Source: Dicaeum eximium
Lineage: Eukaryota; Chordata; Aves; Passeriformes; Dicaeidae
Direction: 5' to 3'
NCBI GenBank assembly: GCA_013396995.1
Contig: VWZP01010941.1
Span: 565,655 to 629,654 of the forward strand
DNA: 64,000 bases
This document shows, piece after piece, positions 1-13,134 of the stretch (its first letter is position 1; each line of letters starts with the position of its first letter). The notes under the pieces are model-generated. The model was not told the DNA's origin. It saw nothing but the letters and a program-made list of their open reading frames with translations, and did not search any database. The translations under genes were made by a program, and so were the position numbers.

Positions 1-323
1 GCAAAGTTTGCGCGTGGCCGGGCGGGCGCGGTGGCCGGTACTCACGGAGCGGCGGGCGGCGGGCGCTGCGCGGAGCTGGCGGCGTGCGGGGAGCGGGGCA
101 GTCCCGGGCGTGCTGGCCCCGCTGCCCGCCCGCCGCTCGCATGTAGCAGCGCGGGAGGCGGCGGGGGGGCGAGGGAAGGAGCAGTGCTGCCTCTCAGTGC
201 CGGCTCTCATCAGTGAATGAGCCTCCACTCTCCGAGGGGCTCCCGCCGCACACACACACGCACACACACGCGCGCACACACACACGCACACACACACTCT
301 CACACACACGGAGCCGGGCTGAG
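1..323. repeat. Direct duplication, copy 1 (identical to 932-1254)
   Basis: Read base by base, this block matches 932-1254 over its full 323 bases, including the interrupted CA microsatellite and homopolymer G runs. It ends directly at an N (324). Its left edge coincides with the window edge, so the duplication may extend further left. Perfect identity through a microsatellite, with a junction at an N, points to an unmerged assembly overlap rather than a biological duplication. Confidence 0.9.
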
Positions 324-324
324 N
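324..324. other. Ambiguous base / contig junction (single N)
   Basis: A single N separates copy 1 of the duplication from unrelated sequence starting aacaacccc. Its position at the exact end of the duplicated block suggests a contig join, not a random low-quality base. Confidence 0.8.
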
Positions 325-976
325 AACAACCCCCTGGGTGTGTGCGTGGATCTGCTTATTTCCTTTGAAAAAAGTTTTTGTTTTGCAGCTGCTGTGAAAT
401 GAAATTGTCGCTGCCCAGAGCGACCGCGGAGAGAGCGAGCGCCGGGAGCAGCAGAGGGAAGCAAGGAAATAACTGCCCGGCTTGCCCCACCGAAAAATAC
501 GGAAGAAAAAAGAAAAGGAAAAAAAAGAAGAGTTTAAAAAACGCTATCTATTTGGGAGCGAGGGATCTGTGCCGGTCTCCGGGTCCGGCCGGGCTCCCCC
601 TCGCCGTGCGCGGTCCCCAGCCGGGCTGCCGCGGCGGTCCCCGGCACCTGATCCCCCTGGTGGCTACCGGTCCCCCTCGGAAAGGCACCGGGGGGGGGAT
701 GATCCGGGCAGCTCGGGGCTCGCCGAGGGTGCGGGGGGGCCCCCTTTTATCTGCCTTTCCCCTCGGCATTACCATGCCGATCCCCACCCACCCGGCCCTC
801 CCCGCGGCCGGCGCGGCTCCCTGCCGCCGCCGAGCTGCCCGGCTTCCCCGGCGCTGGGGAGGGAGAAGGAGGAAGAGGGAAAGGGCTCGGGGACTGGGAT
901 AGAGGTAGGAGGGGGGGTTGAAACTTGCCCTGCAAAGTTTGCGCGTGGCCGGGCGGGCGCGGTGGCCGGTACTCAC

Positions 977-1254
977 GGAGCGGCGGGCGGCGGGCGCTGC
1001 GCGGAGCTGGCGGCGTGCGGGGAGCGGGGCAGTCCCGGGCGTGCTGGCCCCGCTGCCCGCCCGCCGCTCGCATGTAGCAGCGCGGGAGGCGGCGGGGGGG
1101 CGAGGGAAGGAGCAGTGCTGCCTCTCAGTGCCGGCTCTCATCAGTGAATGAGCCTCCACTCTCCGAGGGGCTCCCGCCGCACACACACACGCACACACAC
1201 GCGCGCACACACACACGCACACACACACTCTCACACACACGGAGCCGGGCTGAG
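977..1254 (-). other. Candidate untranslated first exon (divergent gene, RNF220-like by synteny)
   Basis: On the minus strand the sequence runs through GC-rich DNA to a near-perfect donor, CTCC|GTGAGTACCGG, with the last exonic base at 977. The upstream (right-hand) edge, which would be the transcription start, cannot be fixed; 1254 is only the end of the duplicated block. A minus-strand ATG at 1073 opens a frame of Arg, Pro and Ala residues typical of GC-rich untranslated DNA, and it reads through the donor, so I treat the exon as noncoding. An identical donor is present at 46 in the first copy of the duplication. Assignment to RNF220 rests only on expected gene order. Confidence 0.35.
1180..1240. 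repeat. (CA)n-rich microsatellite
   Basis: This is an interrupted CA dinucleotide tract with CG and CT interruptions, inside the CpG island. The same tract occurs at 249-309 in copy 1 of the duplication. Equal length and identical interruptions in both copies argue that the duplication is artificial or extremely recent. Confidence 0.9.
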
Positions 1255-4200
1255 CACTGCATACATTAGGGCACTCGGGCAGTATGGGAAATGCAGTCCA
1301 GGACCGGCGCCCACCCGCCGGCTGCCCGCCAGCCGTGGCCCCCGGAGTTGCCCAAACGGGGCGTCGGGGGCCGCTCCTCTCCCAGGGGCGCCGCTTCTCC
1401 TCCCAGCCCCGCCGTGCTGGCTTCGCCCACCCGCCTGGCACCGCTCATATTTTCCACCGTGCAGCTCCCTCCCAAATTGCAGCGGGACGCTGCTGGGCCC
1501 CCTGGGCGGCAGCTTCCCCGCTTCGGGGCAGCCCCGTACCCTTCCGGCCCCGAGGCAGCCGACTCCCCTCGGGATGCCCGTGGGGACGCAGCCTTCCCTC
1601 ACGTACCCTGCGGCATCTCCTGGCATGGGATGGGCATGATTCCCAGGGGTCGGCATCATCCCCAAACTTGCCTTAGACAGCCACAGCAGAGCCAGAGAGC
1701 AAATTAAGGACTTAACACTCCCAGTGTTTCCCAAGTGCGGCACGCACGCACGACACTCACACTGTTATTTTGATGTTTCCTGGATGCACGTCGCAGCTCT
1801 GCATGAACCCTTCTGCACACATGCTCCACCTCGGCCACAGGCAACTTCCCTGCCAGCCCTAGGAGTGTCCCGAGCAAAAACTGCCCGGCATAGGAAATGG
1901 AAGAGCCAGTTTTAGATGGGGACTCAAAAGAAACACTTGTCTTATTGTTTCTTGTGAAGTACACCAACCATTGATCCAAGAGACTTATTTATTTTGCTCG
2001 AGGGCAAAATGTTTTGTGTTTTTTCTTCAACTGCTAAATAATTTCAAGTTGTTCTTAAAAATAGTACGGGCAGCATTTTATGGCTCTTCTTTAACTCTGC
2101 ACTGGCATTATCAAAATACGATTGTGCTATGTGACATACACTGAAAAAAAGAAGTCCTCTCCGTCAGCATCATCAACCACTTGGGCTACATTCTGTGTAT
2201 GACAGCAAGAGGGATCACATGCTCGTGTCATCCAAGAACTTTTGTGTAAGCAGTGACTCACCACTCACCAAAGTATACAGGCTGGCTTTACCTGCTACTC
2301 CAGGATTACTCAATGTACCAGCCCCTATAAAACTGCCCACAGGCACAGCATGAAGTGTGTCCTCAGGCCTTCACTGGGTGCAGACTTCTTGCTGGGCTGA
2401 AACTCACCCATCCTTCCTGCAGCTTTTCAGAGACAGGTCTTATACAGACTGCTTGCATGACTTCTGAATGATGAAATCGTTGGAAATGTTAATGGTAATC
2501 ATAACAATAACAATAAACAACTTCCTTATTTTCAAACTTAAATTTCAAAATAAAACAATGTGCATTTCATGCTTCTCAACTCAGGAAGAAAGCACCTGGG
2601 TGAAGGAGCTTCATGTACTTTCTTGACACAGCCACCAGAAGCCCTGTTCCCTGCCCTCACCTGCAGCTCAGCCACTCAGAGGCGGATGACACCCACCACC
2701 AAAAAGAGCCTGCTTCCCTTCAAGGCATCTGCTCTGCTGTTGCTTTCCTGCACACCGTGTGCAGAGCAAGGAGGATGGCAAAGCAGGCAGCAAGCGCTGC
2801 CTTCTCCCGTGTATCAGCAAGGGCACAATGGTAAACGTAGGCTCAGAGCTCCTTTTCTGCTTTGTGTAAAAACCGACATTTGGATAGTCCAGGTAAAAAT
2901 CTCTCACAAATTGTAGCAAACATTATTGTACATGTATTTTGCTCATCAATAACACCTTGTAGTTACCCTCTGATTGACCCAAGTTATATTTTTTTTTTGC
3001 ACTGGTGATTTCAAACACCTCTCTGGAAACAGCTACCCCATAGGCTGTGCACAGAGACATGTCTCAACACCTGAGTCCCTTTCATTTTGTCCGAGGACCC
3101 TGAATTAGTTGGCACCACACACATTTCCAAGGCACTCATCCTGCAGCATGCTCCTCACCAAAAGCATCAACAGTTCAGGACTTCAGTAAATATTCCACAG
3201 GGTAGTGTAGATGAGCCACATTTTAAACAACATCAGAGTTTGACACACTTCAGGAAGCCACATTAAAAACCATCCCTTATCTCCCAGGGATCCTGGGGAA
3301 AACATTCAGTCACAGCCCAGCTTGTGCTACAGCTTCACCATCAAAATTACAGAATTCCAGGGGAAAAGAAGTGGTCTTATTATAAAGCTGTATTTTCAGT
3401 ACTTACAACATCATGAAAAATGATCCCTCAGATTTAAACTTCTTTCTTTTGTTCTTAGCCAAAAAGCAATTTTTTTTACTCTTTCAGTTTCTTAGTATGG
3501 AAAAAGGGATCTGAATCCTGCACCAGTGTCCAATTTGTGCTAGCTGAGAACCAAGCTCCGTGTTTTGAGGCTTGAAAAAAAAGGCAGCTTTATTTAACTT
3601 TATGTTACTGCATCGTCACACACAAACTTAATACAGCTTGGATTCAGGGAACAAATCTGGCATTTAGCTAGCTTCTGTGAGCAATGTCTTCTGAGGAAAA
3701 TAAGAAGATACACTCAAGTTATTTATATTTGTAATTACCATTAATCTGTATTACTAATGAGGATTTTGATCCTGAAAATGGATCCATAAACATGGATTCC
3801 TGCACACTATGGAGCCGTGATATGCACAGAGGCCCATAGGAAAATTTTCCACTGATATATATGTGCTACACTGATTATTTGGACCTTAAAATAACTTTGA
3901 ACATCTGATATAACTTTTACTGTATTGCTTATCTCTAAGAGTAATAGGGTACACCTCTAGTTGTGGGGGTTTTTTCACTTAATATTAAAACAAAATTTGA
4001 GATTGTTACAGGCTATCACAGTGCTGTCTCTTCGCATTGCAAACACTGTTCTAAATACTGAAGTCTAAATTAATATATACAACCCTGAACCTACAGGGTT
4101 GATTGGATGCACTTAACTTTATGCATACAGATTTCAGTAGGATTACTAATAATACATTAAGTCAAGTACACATGTAAATTCCACCATGAGCAGTGCCTTG

Positions 4201-5366
4201 ACTGGAAGTCTGCTGTATTCTTAGAGTAGCAATGTGCATTCTTAAAACAAAAGACTCCTTCACCCATCATAATGTCCTCTAGCTGCTATTGTATAAAATA
4301 AGATTGAGAAATGGGATAAACTGTAGCAGCAACTGCAGCAAGCAATGGGCAGACGGTGTCTCATGTGTACCTGCAGCACGCTGGGATCCTATGACAGGAA
4401 ATTGCATTTGTTGGGAGCTGCCCTGTCGTGTGCCCTGTTCGGTCCCCCAGAAAGGGACACCCCAAGAAAGTGCTGAAATCCTCCAGTTCCGGAGCCACGT
4501 CCTGCAGTCGCGGGCACCATCACCACCTGTGGCCAGACCCAGACCGCTCCGTGCATCACTTCATCTGCAGCGTGGGTGGAGGGTGGAAAGATGGCAAGCG
4601 GATTACTGAACTAATTAAAACTAAACTTTTTCTCGCAATTAGTCTCCGAGGCGGCAGTCGCTCCCGGCGGGGTGTGGGTGGCTGGCTGCCGTGTGTAATG
4701 TCCATGCCCTCTGCTGGCTACAGCCAGCGCGTCTCGGCTGCGTGCCACCGCCACCCTGCCCTCGCCACCGCGACAGCGGCCACTCCGGGGAGGAGGTGCT
4801 GGCCGGGGCTGCCAGTGCCAGAAGTCCCTGCTGTCCAAATGGTTTTATCCCCTGGTTTTGTGAGAGCTGTGGTCCTGGTTTAAGCATCCCTAAGCTGGTG
4901 GCTGCACTCCAGGATGACAGGAGCTTGGAGGCTCTGCAGTTAGCCATGTCTCGCTCCGATGCTATTAGCAGGGACATCTGAGATGAAGGTTGACCTATGA
5001 GTTTGGGAGCATTATTCTGGTCTTAGCAGCTGATCTGGGCTTTACTCTAGTGGTCGATGTAAGGACTGTCCCAGAGCTCAGGAGAGCTAATATGGGATCT
5101 CTTCATCTTCTGAGCCATCTGTGGCTGCCCTCTGCCAGAACCCTCTCTCTTCATAGGAAGAATCTGGCAGAGGCGGGGCTGAAATCATGCTATCTGCCAG
5201 AAAATTGAAATTTAGAGCTGGCACACTCTCAGTGACCAGTCTTCCCAGAGTGAGAAAACAGTCCTTTAAATGACTTGTTGACTCATACGACTAGTAGTAA
5301 GAAAATTTTCTTCAACCTACAAAAATTTCTTATGTCTGAGAGATAAACTAATTTTCTACTTCTTAA

Positions 5367-5419
5367 TTATCATCATCATCACCATTGTCATTATCAGCAT
5401 CACTATCATCACCATCACA
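5367..5419. repeat. Degenerate (CAT)n trinucleotide tract
   Basis: Runs of CAT/ATC trinucleotides (catcatcatcacc, then atcaccatcaca) with point interruptions make a degenerate simple repeat of roughly 50 bases. There is no coding context. Confidence 0.75.
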
Positions 5420-5959
5420 TAGATCTCTTCCAAAGTCTGCTGACTAATACAGAAAAACTTCTTGGTTTTGCTTTCCATAACACACTGCAAGATGCCAGTA
5501 TAATTTTAAGCTTTGCTCATCACTGAATCTCGACAGTAGAATAGAGACCATGCCTGGGAATTTGCAAACAAGTACTACATATTCTTATATATCATTGTCC
5601 TGCAGTATCATTTCCTGTACGACCTTCCCCTTGGAAAATTCCTTCTTCAAAAAAGAGGTTGTACTCTGGAAGGCAGATGTTGGACAAGTAACTATCAACT
5701 GTTTTAGGAAGATTGCTCTCATGTGAACATCAACCACATTACCATTTCTACAGCTGAAGCCTAACACGGCTAGAGCCCTAAAAGAGGCACTTCTGGGACA
5801 TGGGCTCCTGAGGAAAGTTCTCTCCAAAACTCTGGTAGCCACAGTGTGTGATTTGAGCACATGCATGCAGCAACGCCCTTTTCTATTGACTGTTTCTAAA
5901 ATTTGATTACAGCACTGGACGCTTGTTTTCTGTACAAGCATCCACTCTTTTTTCAGGGC

Positions 5960-6065
5960 TTTTTAAAATCCCTCTCTGAGCAATATCCTGTTGCTAGGAG
6001 TTCCACAGGCTAATGGTGTGGAAAAATATTTCCCTGTGAGAAGAGCTACACCTGTCCAACCCCCC
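5960..6065. repeat. Ancient CR1/L3-like LINE fragment (tentative)
   Basis: The phrase around ttccacaggctaatggtg followed by gaaaaatatttcc resembles a motif seen in old amniote CR1/L3 LINE relics (ttccacaggttaat..., gaaaaagtatttcc). It is heavily diverged, and the boundaries and orientation are uncertain. A profile search against amniote LINE consensus sequences would settle it. Confidence 0.35.
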
Positions 6066-9000
6066 TTCTGTGCACCATCCATCACGCTGACAGCATAGGT
6101 AACTTGCCCGGGATCATGTCAAAGCGTGAAATAGCTATAAAGGCAACGCATATGTGTTTGTCATTTTTATCATTAATGGGATCAAGCAAAACTAAGGCAG
6201 AGCTATTGAACTGTGCCACAGAAGCCAGGGGAAGCTGGAGCCATGTCCAAGAGCAGATCAGAGTGGTGGCTCCTGCTTTGGCCCATGGAAAGTGCACGGG
6301 GTGAGCAACACTTTGATCTTCTTATTTATTTGTGTTTGATGTGACTGCACTGCAGGGAAAATGTTGGGTTTGTTTTTGGGGTCCAAACAAGCTGCATAGC
6401 CTCGGGCAGGGGAGCACTACCCCACAGGCTGGACCAGTGGCTCCAGGCTCCTCCTCCTCCCTTCCCGATTCAGTGGGGAAGCCCAATTCAGCAGAGGATG
6501 GGAAAAAATACCCACCTCCCCTTTTAGCCAAGCAAGCAAACCTGAGCAGGACAGATCTAGTGAGCTTTTAAGGCAGCTCTCTGGTGTGATTAGTTAGAGC
6601 TTAACATGAGATAAAATCAATTGGAAACTTGTGTGAGTTAGGGCTGCTCTCATCAGTCAGAGTTTGCAGCAGCCAAGTGCAGCATGATTGTTATTAATAT
6701 CTGCTACAGATATATAAGCTGAAATGGGGCTTTACAGTAAAAAGGAAGACAAGTTGCTCTTTCCCAAGAACATACAGATTGTGCATGTAATTCAGGGCTA
6801 TGCTGAGCACCCTGCACATCTGTAATGGTGGGAACAGCCTGTTCTTAGGAGAAAATACATTCATGTCTTACATGCATGTGCATTTTCTCATGATACTGCA
6901 TAACACACAAGGATATTGTTTAGGAGTTTAAGGTGCTGAGTATTATGATGCTTGTGGTCCATCCCAGGAGCTGCATTAGATGTAAGGCAGCCCACACACC
7001 ATGGGTGACTTCAATCCTATGCTTTGTGGCTGCCTTCTTTCAGAGGAAAAATGCTTTCTGCCAATGCAGTAAGTAATTCTGTGTAAGGCTGGACCTCAGC
7101 ATGAGCTGTAGTGCTCACTACTGTGACTGCTGTGATAATTCCCATGCTGTCACATGAATGGGATTGCACCATAAACTCACACACCTTAGCCGTGCTGATG
7201 GCCAAGCCTACATAATGGCCCAGTGCATTGGTGCTAATGATCCAGTGTTTATGGTGGCCCACAGCACCGTTGTCATGCCAACGAGATGGGATTCCTCAGT
7301 AGAAAAAATAATAATAACCAAATAAATAAATACTTTCTTTCTCTAGACTGATCTGTCTGTTTAATAGGAGTTGGAGATTAAAGCTGAAGGGAGAAAAATC
7401 CCGGCTGAAATACAAACCAGTCTCTGTTCAGATGAGAACAGAGCAAAACATCTTTCTCCCTCTCCATCCCCTCTGTGCTGTGCAGAACACTGTGCAAAGC
7501 TTCCTCTCCATAGAAGCAAGCCCCTCCTGTGGCAGCACAGGGGAGCAGGAATTTCTGCCTAACCAGCCCCTCCCTGGGCATTTGGGTCAGGCTTGGGACT
7601 TCCATACTGAACCCCCCTATGCTGGTCCCATGGCAGTGTGGCCCCAGCAGGGACATGGCACGAGGAAAGCCTATCCCTATGGCTGCCATGCTGTCCCTGA
7701 GCACCCAACCTGCCTAACCTGCTTTCCACTCTCCCCCAGCACATGTGGTGCCCCAGCAGAGTTCAGCTCTGAAGCACCCTTGATGATCCTCAGGATCATC
7801 CCTTCCCTCTCTGAGAGGCTGATGTGCTTCAGCTCTTCCTTACCTCAGTCTCCAAATTTGGCTTCAGCACTCATTTTCACAATCTCTTCTTAAAATTTTG
7901 CAATTTCTTAAAAAATTTCATACAGAAATAAACTCCTGCTGATGAATTCCAGGACTTGCTGCCTGGCAGTCACTATTCCCCTCCCAGGAAATTACCTATC
8001 TTCCTCTGAGTAATATCTATCTTCTTTCTACCAGGCTTTCTCACAAGTCACTTCTCACATGCATTTCCCATTCTGTTTTCTTGCCCCTCTCTTGTCCTTT
8101 AATCCAGCTCACATTACTCTAGCAGTAAATTATTCAAAGCAGGCAAATACGTGCAACAAGCCAGTTTTCTGTCAGACATGAGCCTGTTCAGAAACTGATA
8201 CACTCAAAATTTCTTTGTCTTGGCCCAGCTTTGTCTTGAGCTAGCCTTTTCTGCTATCCAGTTCAAATGCCTCATATCCCATTGCCCTACATATGATGGC
8301 CCTTCAGATTCCTGCCTTGATTGTTGGAGGAACATTTTATTGCTTCTGCAGTCTTCCTGTAGATTCAGCCCCTCCATGGGATCAATAAGGTAGAATTTAC
8401 TATAATTCAGAAAATTATTCAGATAAAAAGAATAGCTTGAATTTTAAGAGCAAATAACAACATTAAAACTTGGAAGAGGCATAAGCCCTTACAGTACAGG
8501 TTGGACCAGGAGCTGACATGAAGAGGAAACTGGCACAGGGAATGTCTTGTCCTCCCAGTGTAGTTTTCCCTTGCAAAGTTTCTTGCATGCCTGCTGTGCC
8601 CTCTGGCACCGGGGGCAAGACATGGATTAGGTGAGCTCTAGGTTTGGTCCATCTCCACACTCCTGCATTTTTGACTCTAGTCAAAATTCAAAAATGGGAT
8701 GGCAACACCCCAAACTGGTCATCTCACCATGACTGCCACATTCCTTTGTTAGCAGTGAGACAGTGAGCTGTTAAGGCAAATGCACAAATTCCCAGGTGCC
8801 TGCAATGCATCGTGTATATCCAGTCAGGCTGCACGTATTAATTTCTCCCTGTTGTATTTAAATGATGTGAAAGGTCACTTCTTCCAGTCCTGTGTTCTAG
8901 GCTGGTTTTCAGGAGACTCCTTTGCATCCATCCTTCCAGCAGTTCATCAAGCAGCCATGCACAGCACTGCTCTCCTTCCACAGGCTGTAACAGTGAGAGA

Positions 9001-11549
9001 CAGTGGTAGGGTTTGTTAACAGGTGTTAAATAGACCTGACAATTTGTGTGCTCTTGTAGGAAATCTTGAACTTCAGTAGCATCTGGGGCTTTCTCCCAGT
9101 GATGTTCTCGAAGCTGTCAGCTTTGAATTGTCCTGGAGATGTTCAGTGTCTCTCTCTTATGTCTTCAGAGCGTGTGGGTAGTTGACCCTGTTGAGTAATG
9201 TCATCCCATTAGACAGGAACACATGTTCATTGAGATAAGGATGAGCTGTCTCCCATAAGGTTTGGAATCAGATCTCAGTTGGTCTTTCTGTTTCACATTC
9301 AAGTGGTGTGATCCCCCCCTCCACTGAAATCCTGCAGGGATATATTTCAGTGGGCTAATTATAAATTCCTTCTGTCTTGCAATAGCTGGATACAGCATGC
9401 CTGGTGGCATGAACCTCCCCTCCTTCATTCGTGTTGTGCACCTCTCTTGCTGCAGGCAAAAGTAATTTCCCCAGCCTGGAAATGTGATTTAATTTGACCT
9501 TGTTCACACAGGTTCTGCATCTTTTACATTCCCACCCCCAATGATAAAACAGGATCAGAGGAAATTGCAATGATTCACAGTGATGCTCTGCCTCAGCCTC
9601 CAATTCTTCTTGTTCCTTCCTCTCCCTGCCATCTCTGCTCTGCCTACCCATTACAACTAAAGGGTATTTCTGACTGTAGGTGGAGGATGTAAGAGGGATG
9701 TAAAGATGTGAAACCACATGCTTGTGTCATATCTCCTCTGCCAGGAGAGGCAAATTGAGTGTCTTTCCTTAGGTGACACTTCAGGAGTGAAAGGAAAAGA
9801 AATAGAGAGCAAAAGTGAAGAGGGAATATTAGCAGAAACAAGGGGAGTGCTCTAGCACTCTGTTTGTCAACTGTTTCTGTAGCAGATCCTTACTTGCAGT
9901 CCCTGCCTGCCTGGATCCGCTCCTTCAGCCATCCCCTGCCTGCCCCAAGGCTGCTGTCCTAAACTGCACAGTTCTACTGTCCAGTGGCCATTGTCCCCAA
10001 TCTTCCAACTTACTCTTCCTTGAGATGGTAAGAATAAGTTGTCCAACTCAAATACCTCAGCCCTGGACTCCTAGTGGCCCTGTTTAGAGGAACATCTGTG
10101 GAAATCCTTGTTCTCCCCCTGTACAGGTTCGGAAGGTCTTGTTCATGGGATTCTCTCTCCCTTCTCTGGTAGTCGATGCTCAGCAGTGAGACATAATGGG
10201 GAGCTTCTCTAGAAGAGTCTCTCTAGCTGTGCCAGAGGACTGTTAACAATACCCTTGCTACTTTGCAGAATCCCAAAGCATACAGGATGGTTGCAGAGGC
10301 ACATTCTGGCTGTGCAGTGACTGCCTCCACCAGTAAACTTGGGGACAGCAAGCCTTTCTTACACCAGCTCACAGAAGCTGTAAGCCATGACAAGAAACCA
10401 GCTATCCAAAGCAATAAGCTGCTGAGCACTAGGGAAGCATCCTTACAAGATTTTTTCCAGTAATAGGGATGGCATCAATTGTCAGCAAAGCAGACAATCT
10501 GGCTGCATGTGTCATTCAGACTTGTTAATGCTCTGATTCTCACCTGCTGGCTTTCCCTTTTGTGCTAACTGTTACCAGAGCCTTGGGAAACCTGCTGGGT
10601 CCAGTGACAAATTGTGTGGATCCTTTCCCTCCAAATGCAGAAGATTTTTGTCTCATTTTAGGTATGCGGGACTGCTATTCTTACAGGAAGTTTCTGAAGG
10701 GGATGAGAAATGTTTGAGATCCCTTAAGAGACTGGGGCTATATTTAATATTGCAATAGCTTTATCTAGAGAAGCTCATACTTGCTCTTTCTGTTTATACC
10801 TCACTTCAGCAATTCACATCAAATGGAATATGGTCTAAACAGATAATTCCTAACCCTAGATTGTAGTGAGATATCTTGGGACACACAGGAAGGACCACAA
10901 GTGGTCTCTAAACTGCTACTGGTCTACTGTGTAGAATATTGACCTTTTGCACTAAGAAGAGACTGGGCAGGGGCAGGATGGAGCAGAAGGAGAGTATGTC
11001 CTCTCATCAGCACTCTGTGAAGCTGGGAAACAGCTGCCAGGGCTGGACACCACAGTGGATAAAGGACAAAGCACTTGCACGTTTTGCACCCAGTTGGTAC
11101 AGACTGATAAAGGGTAGGAGGATTTTGACCCGGAGTGAGTTCCTCCAGGGTGTAGACTTTAGGGTCCAAAGGTTCAATTCTGAGCATGTGGTGGGTTGTC
11201 TGCATGTTGATGGACTGACCAGTGAAATCACTCCAGAGGATGGAGCAGTTTTATTGCTCTCCATCAGCTCTGTCAACCAAAGCAAGATGTCTTGTTCCCT
11301 GGAGCCACCAAAATGATGGTTTGTGCTTCTCACATGAAGAAAAAGGTCCACACAGAGCAGCCTGGTCTAAAAACCCACAGCCTGACTTTAAGAAGTGGCA
11401 GTTGGAGCTCATTCCCAGTGAACTGGATGTTTGCAGGGCACAGTGCAAGGCTCAGTGAGATCCAAGCACTGCCCAATGCCGAGTAATGTTGCTGTAAGAG
11501 ACTCATATAAGCCATCCATGGTTTCTATTCATTTTCTGCCACCCCCCAG

Positions 11550-11622
11550 GCAGCTTGTGTGAGGCTGAGCAAGTCACTTGCTCTCTTTGGCTGCAACTAA
11601 ACTTATCTTCATTATTGCACAT
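11550..11622 (+). repeat. MIR-like SINE fragment
   Basis: The text gctgagcaagtcacttgctc, followed by ctgcaactaaacttatcttc and attattgcac, follows the conserved core of MIR elements (gggcaagtcacttaacctct, ctcagtttcctcatctgta, aataata). It reads in the sense orientation on the + strand. It is a short, old, diverged relic shared by amniotes. Confidence 0.45.
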
Positions 11623-13134
11623 TTTGGCTCGCTTTCATCCTCTTCTATCGTGAGGAGTTTGCCTCCAACCCTGATCTTCAAGCAGGGATGAGCATGCTGA
11701 TGCTCCTTTCATCCTCTCAGAGTCTCATGTCTATTTAAACTGCAATGTTTTAGGAGCAGGGACATTAACCCTCATCTGGATTAGCATTGCTCTAATGTAA
11801 ATAATATTAGTTACATTATAGATGTTTCTGTAATTAGAGTTCCTGTTTCTATAGGCATTTACACACCCCGTCTCCTCATTTGACAGTTATGTTATTTGAT
11901 TTGTGTTCTCCTGATGTGGAGATCAGTACAGAAACCCTTTTATCTCTTCTGATGAGCGGGTTTAGACTATGATTGGATTTGATTTTTTTAGAACCATGTG
12001 TAGGGAGGACCCCACAGATACCAGGTATGATTTGTGTAAGGTGGGATACAGCCATGGAATTTAAATGGAGGTTAAATAACATGGCAAGAAGCAGGGCTTT
12101 AATCAGTAGGGTTTTTTCAAGGAGCATGAAGTAAGGACAAACCTTTTCAAAAGGAGGGGGGAAAAAAGAGCTGGCCTAGCAGGCAAATGCTTGGAAAAAT
12201 TGGCCTCCCTGTCTCCATTTGCCTGCATTTTAAGTGGGACACAACAGTATTTGCTGGTACTCTGAGGGAAGCCCACTCATGAAAAGGTTTACCAGAGATG
12301 ATTTTATCAGAGATGCTTGCCTGGGCAGATGGCTGTATGCTTTAAATTTAAACAGAGAGGCATAAATAGTAGGAAAGAAAAGAGGGTAATAAGAAAAATA
12401 TTAAACTGCCCAGTGCAAATCCTTGGGGAACTTCTATTGCAATAACTGACCTCCCATATAGCACCATTTATTTCATACGCTGGCAGCTTTATAGGTGCTT
12501 GTACAGCTACAGACGAACACCAATTTGCCAGTGCAGTTTGTTTTGATAACTGTTGTTTTCAATAAATCTATATTAAAATCAAAGGGAAAATTAAATAGAC
12601 TGAAGTCGGTGGCACTAGAGATAAGGTAGCACATTACTACACTGGCCTCTTCAGCTGGAGGAGCTTTCCCTACCATCCAGTGTGGGTCACAGGTGTGATA
12701 AATCTCAGTGGTCTCAGCTGTGCTTTCTGATGGCAGCCAATGTGAGCGAGAATTTTGGTGGGGGAAAGGAATTTTGATATTTCCAAGGTCAGTTACTTTC
12801 AGGGCTGTAACAAAGGAGGAGGTTGGGGGAGGATGCACCACTCACTTTCACAGGCTCTTTCTCTTGGGTTTCAAAGGACAATTGCAAGCACAGAGGTCAA
12901 GGTCTCCAGCCTTTGAACTCTATGCTGTGTCTCCCAGGACCCCTTAGGTGTTCCCACTCCTACGTGACAATCCACACAGCTGGTACCTGTGGACTGAAAG
13001 CAGCAGGAGAAGCAGGATCTGTGAATGGGCCCCTGGCAAGTGGGATGTCTGTGTCTCAGATTTTTCTGGACATGGCATGTCCTTCTCCTCTCTTCCAGAC
13101 TAGGTACCTCCTGCAGCATTAGGGGAAGTCCTGA

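Larger units (their letters stand above)
932..1254. repeat. Direct duplication, copy 2 (identical to 1-323)
   Basis: This is the second copy of the 323-base block, at an offset of 931. It continues without a gap into unique sequence on both sides (aacttgccct before it, cactgcatac after it), so it is probably the correctly assembled copy. It contains the minus-strand splice donor at 977 and the CA-rich tract at 1180-1240. Confidence 0.9.
1..1590 (-). promoter_or_regulatory. CpG island, probable promoter of a minus-strand gene
   Basis: This stretch is strongly GC-rich with dense CpG, in sharp contrast to the AT-richer DNA after about 1.65 kb. It carries a consensus splice donor on the minus strand (CTCC|GTGAGT, exon edge at 977 and, in the duplicated copy, at 46), so a first exon transcribed leftwards is likely. 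No convincing coding sequence was recognised. In human, ERI3 and RNF220 lie head-to-head with a gap of tens of kilobases, and this island sits about 19 kb upstream of the putative ERI3 promoter in divergent orientation. RNF220 is therefore the best synteny-based guess, but no RNF220 coding exon is visible. The island is disturbed by a 323-bp duplication and an N at 324. Confidence 0.6.

Noticed and set aside
482..1147. 221-codon plus-strand open frame
   Set aside because: It shares the same low-complexity GC-rich island and runs through the duplicated block. The same peptide tail appears in copy 1, so it is a by-product of composition.
548..1441. 297-codon minus-strand open frame
   Set aside because: Long frames are expected in GC-rich DNA. 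The translation is Arg/Pro/Gly-rich with a poly-CV stretch from the CA microsatellite, crosses a consensus splice donor at 977, and matches nothing I know.
4289..4883. Overlapping 106- and 151-codon frames in a locally GC-rich spot
   Set aside because: Two frames overlap with no family match or splice structure. Local GC elevation explains them; the site might be regulatory but not coding.
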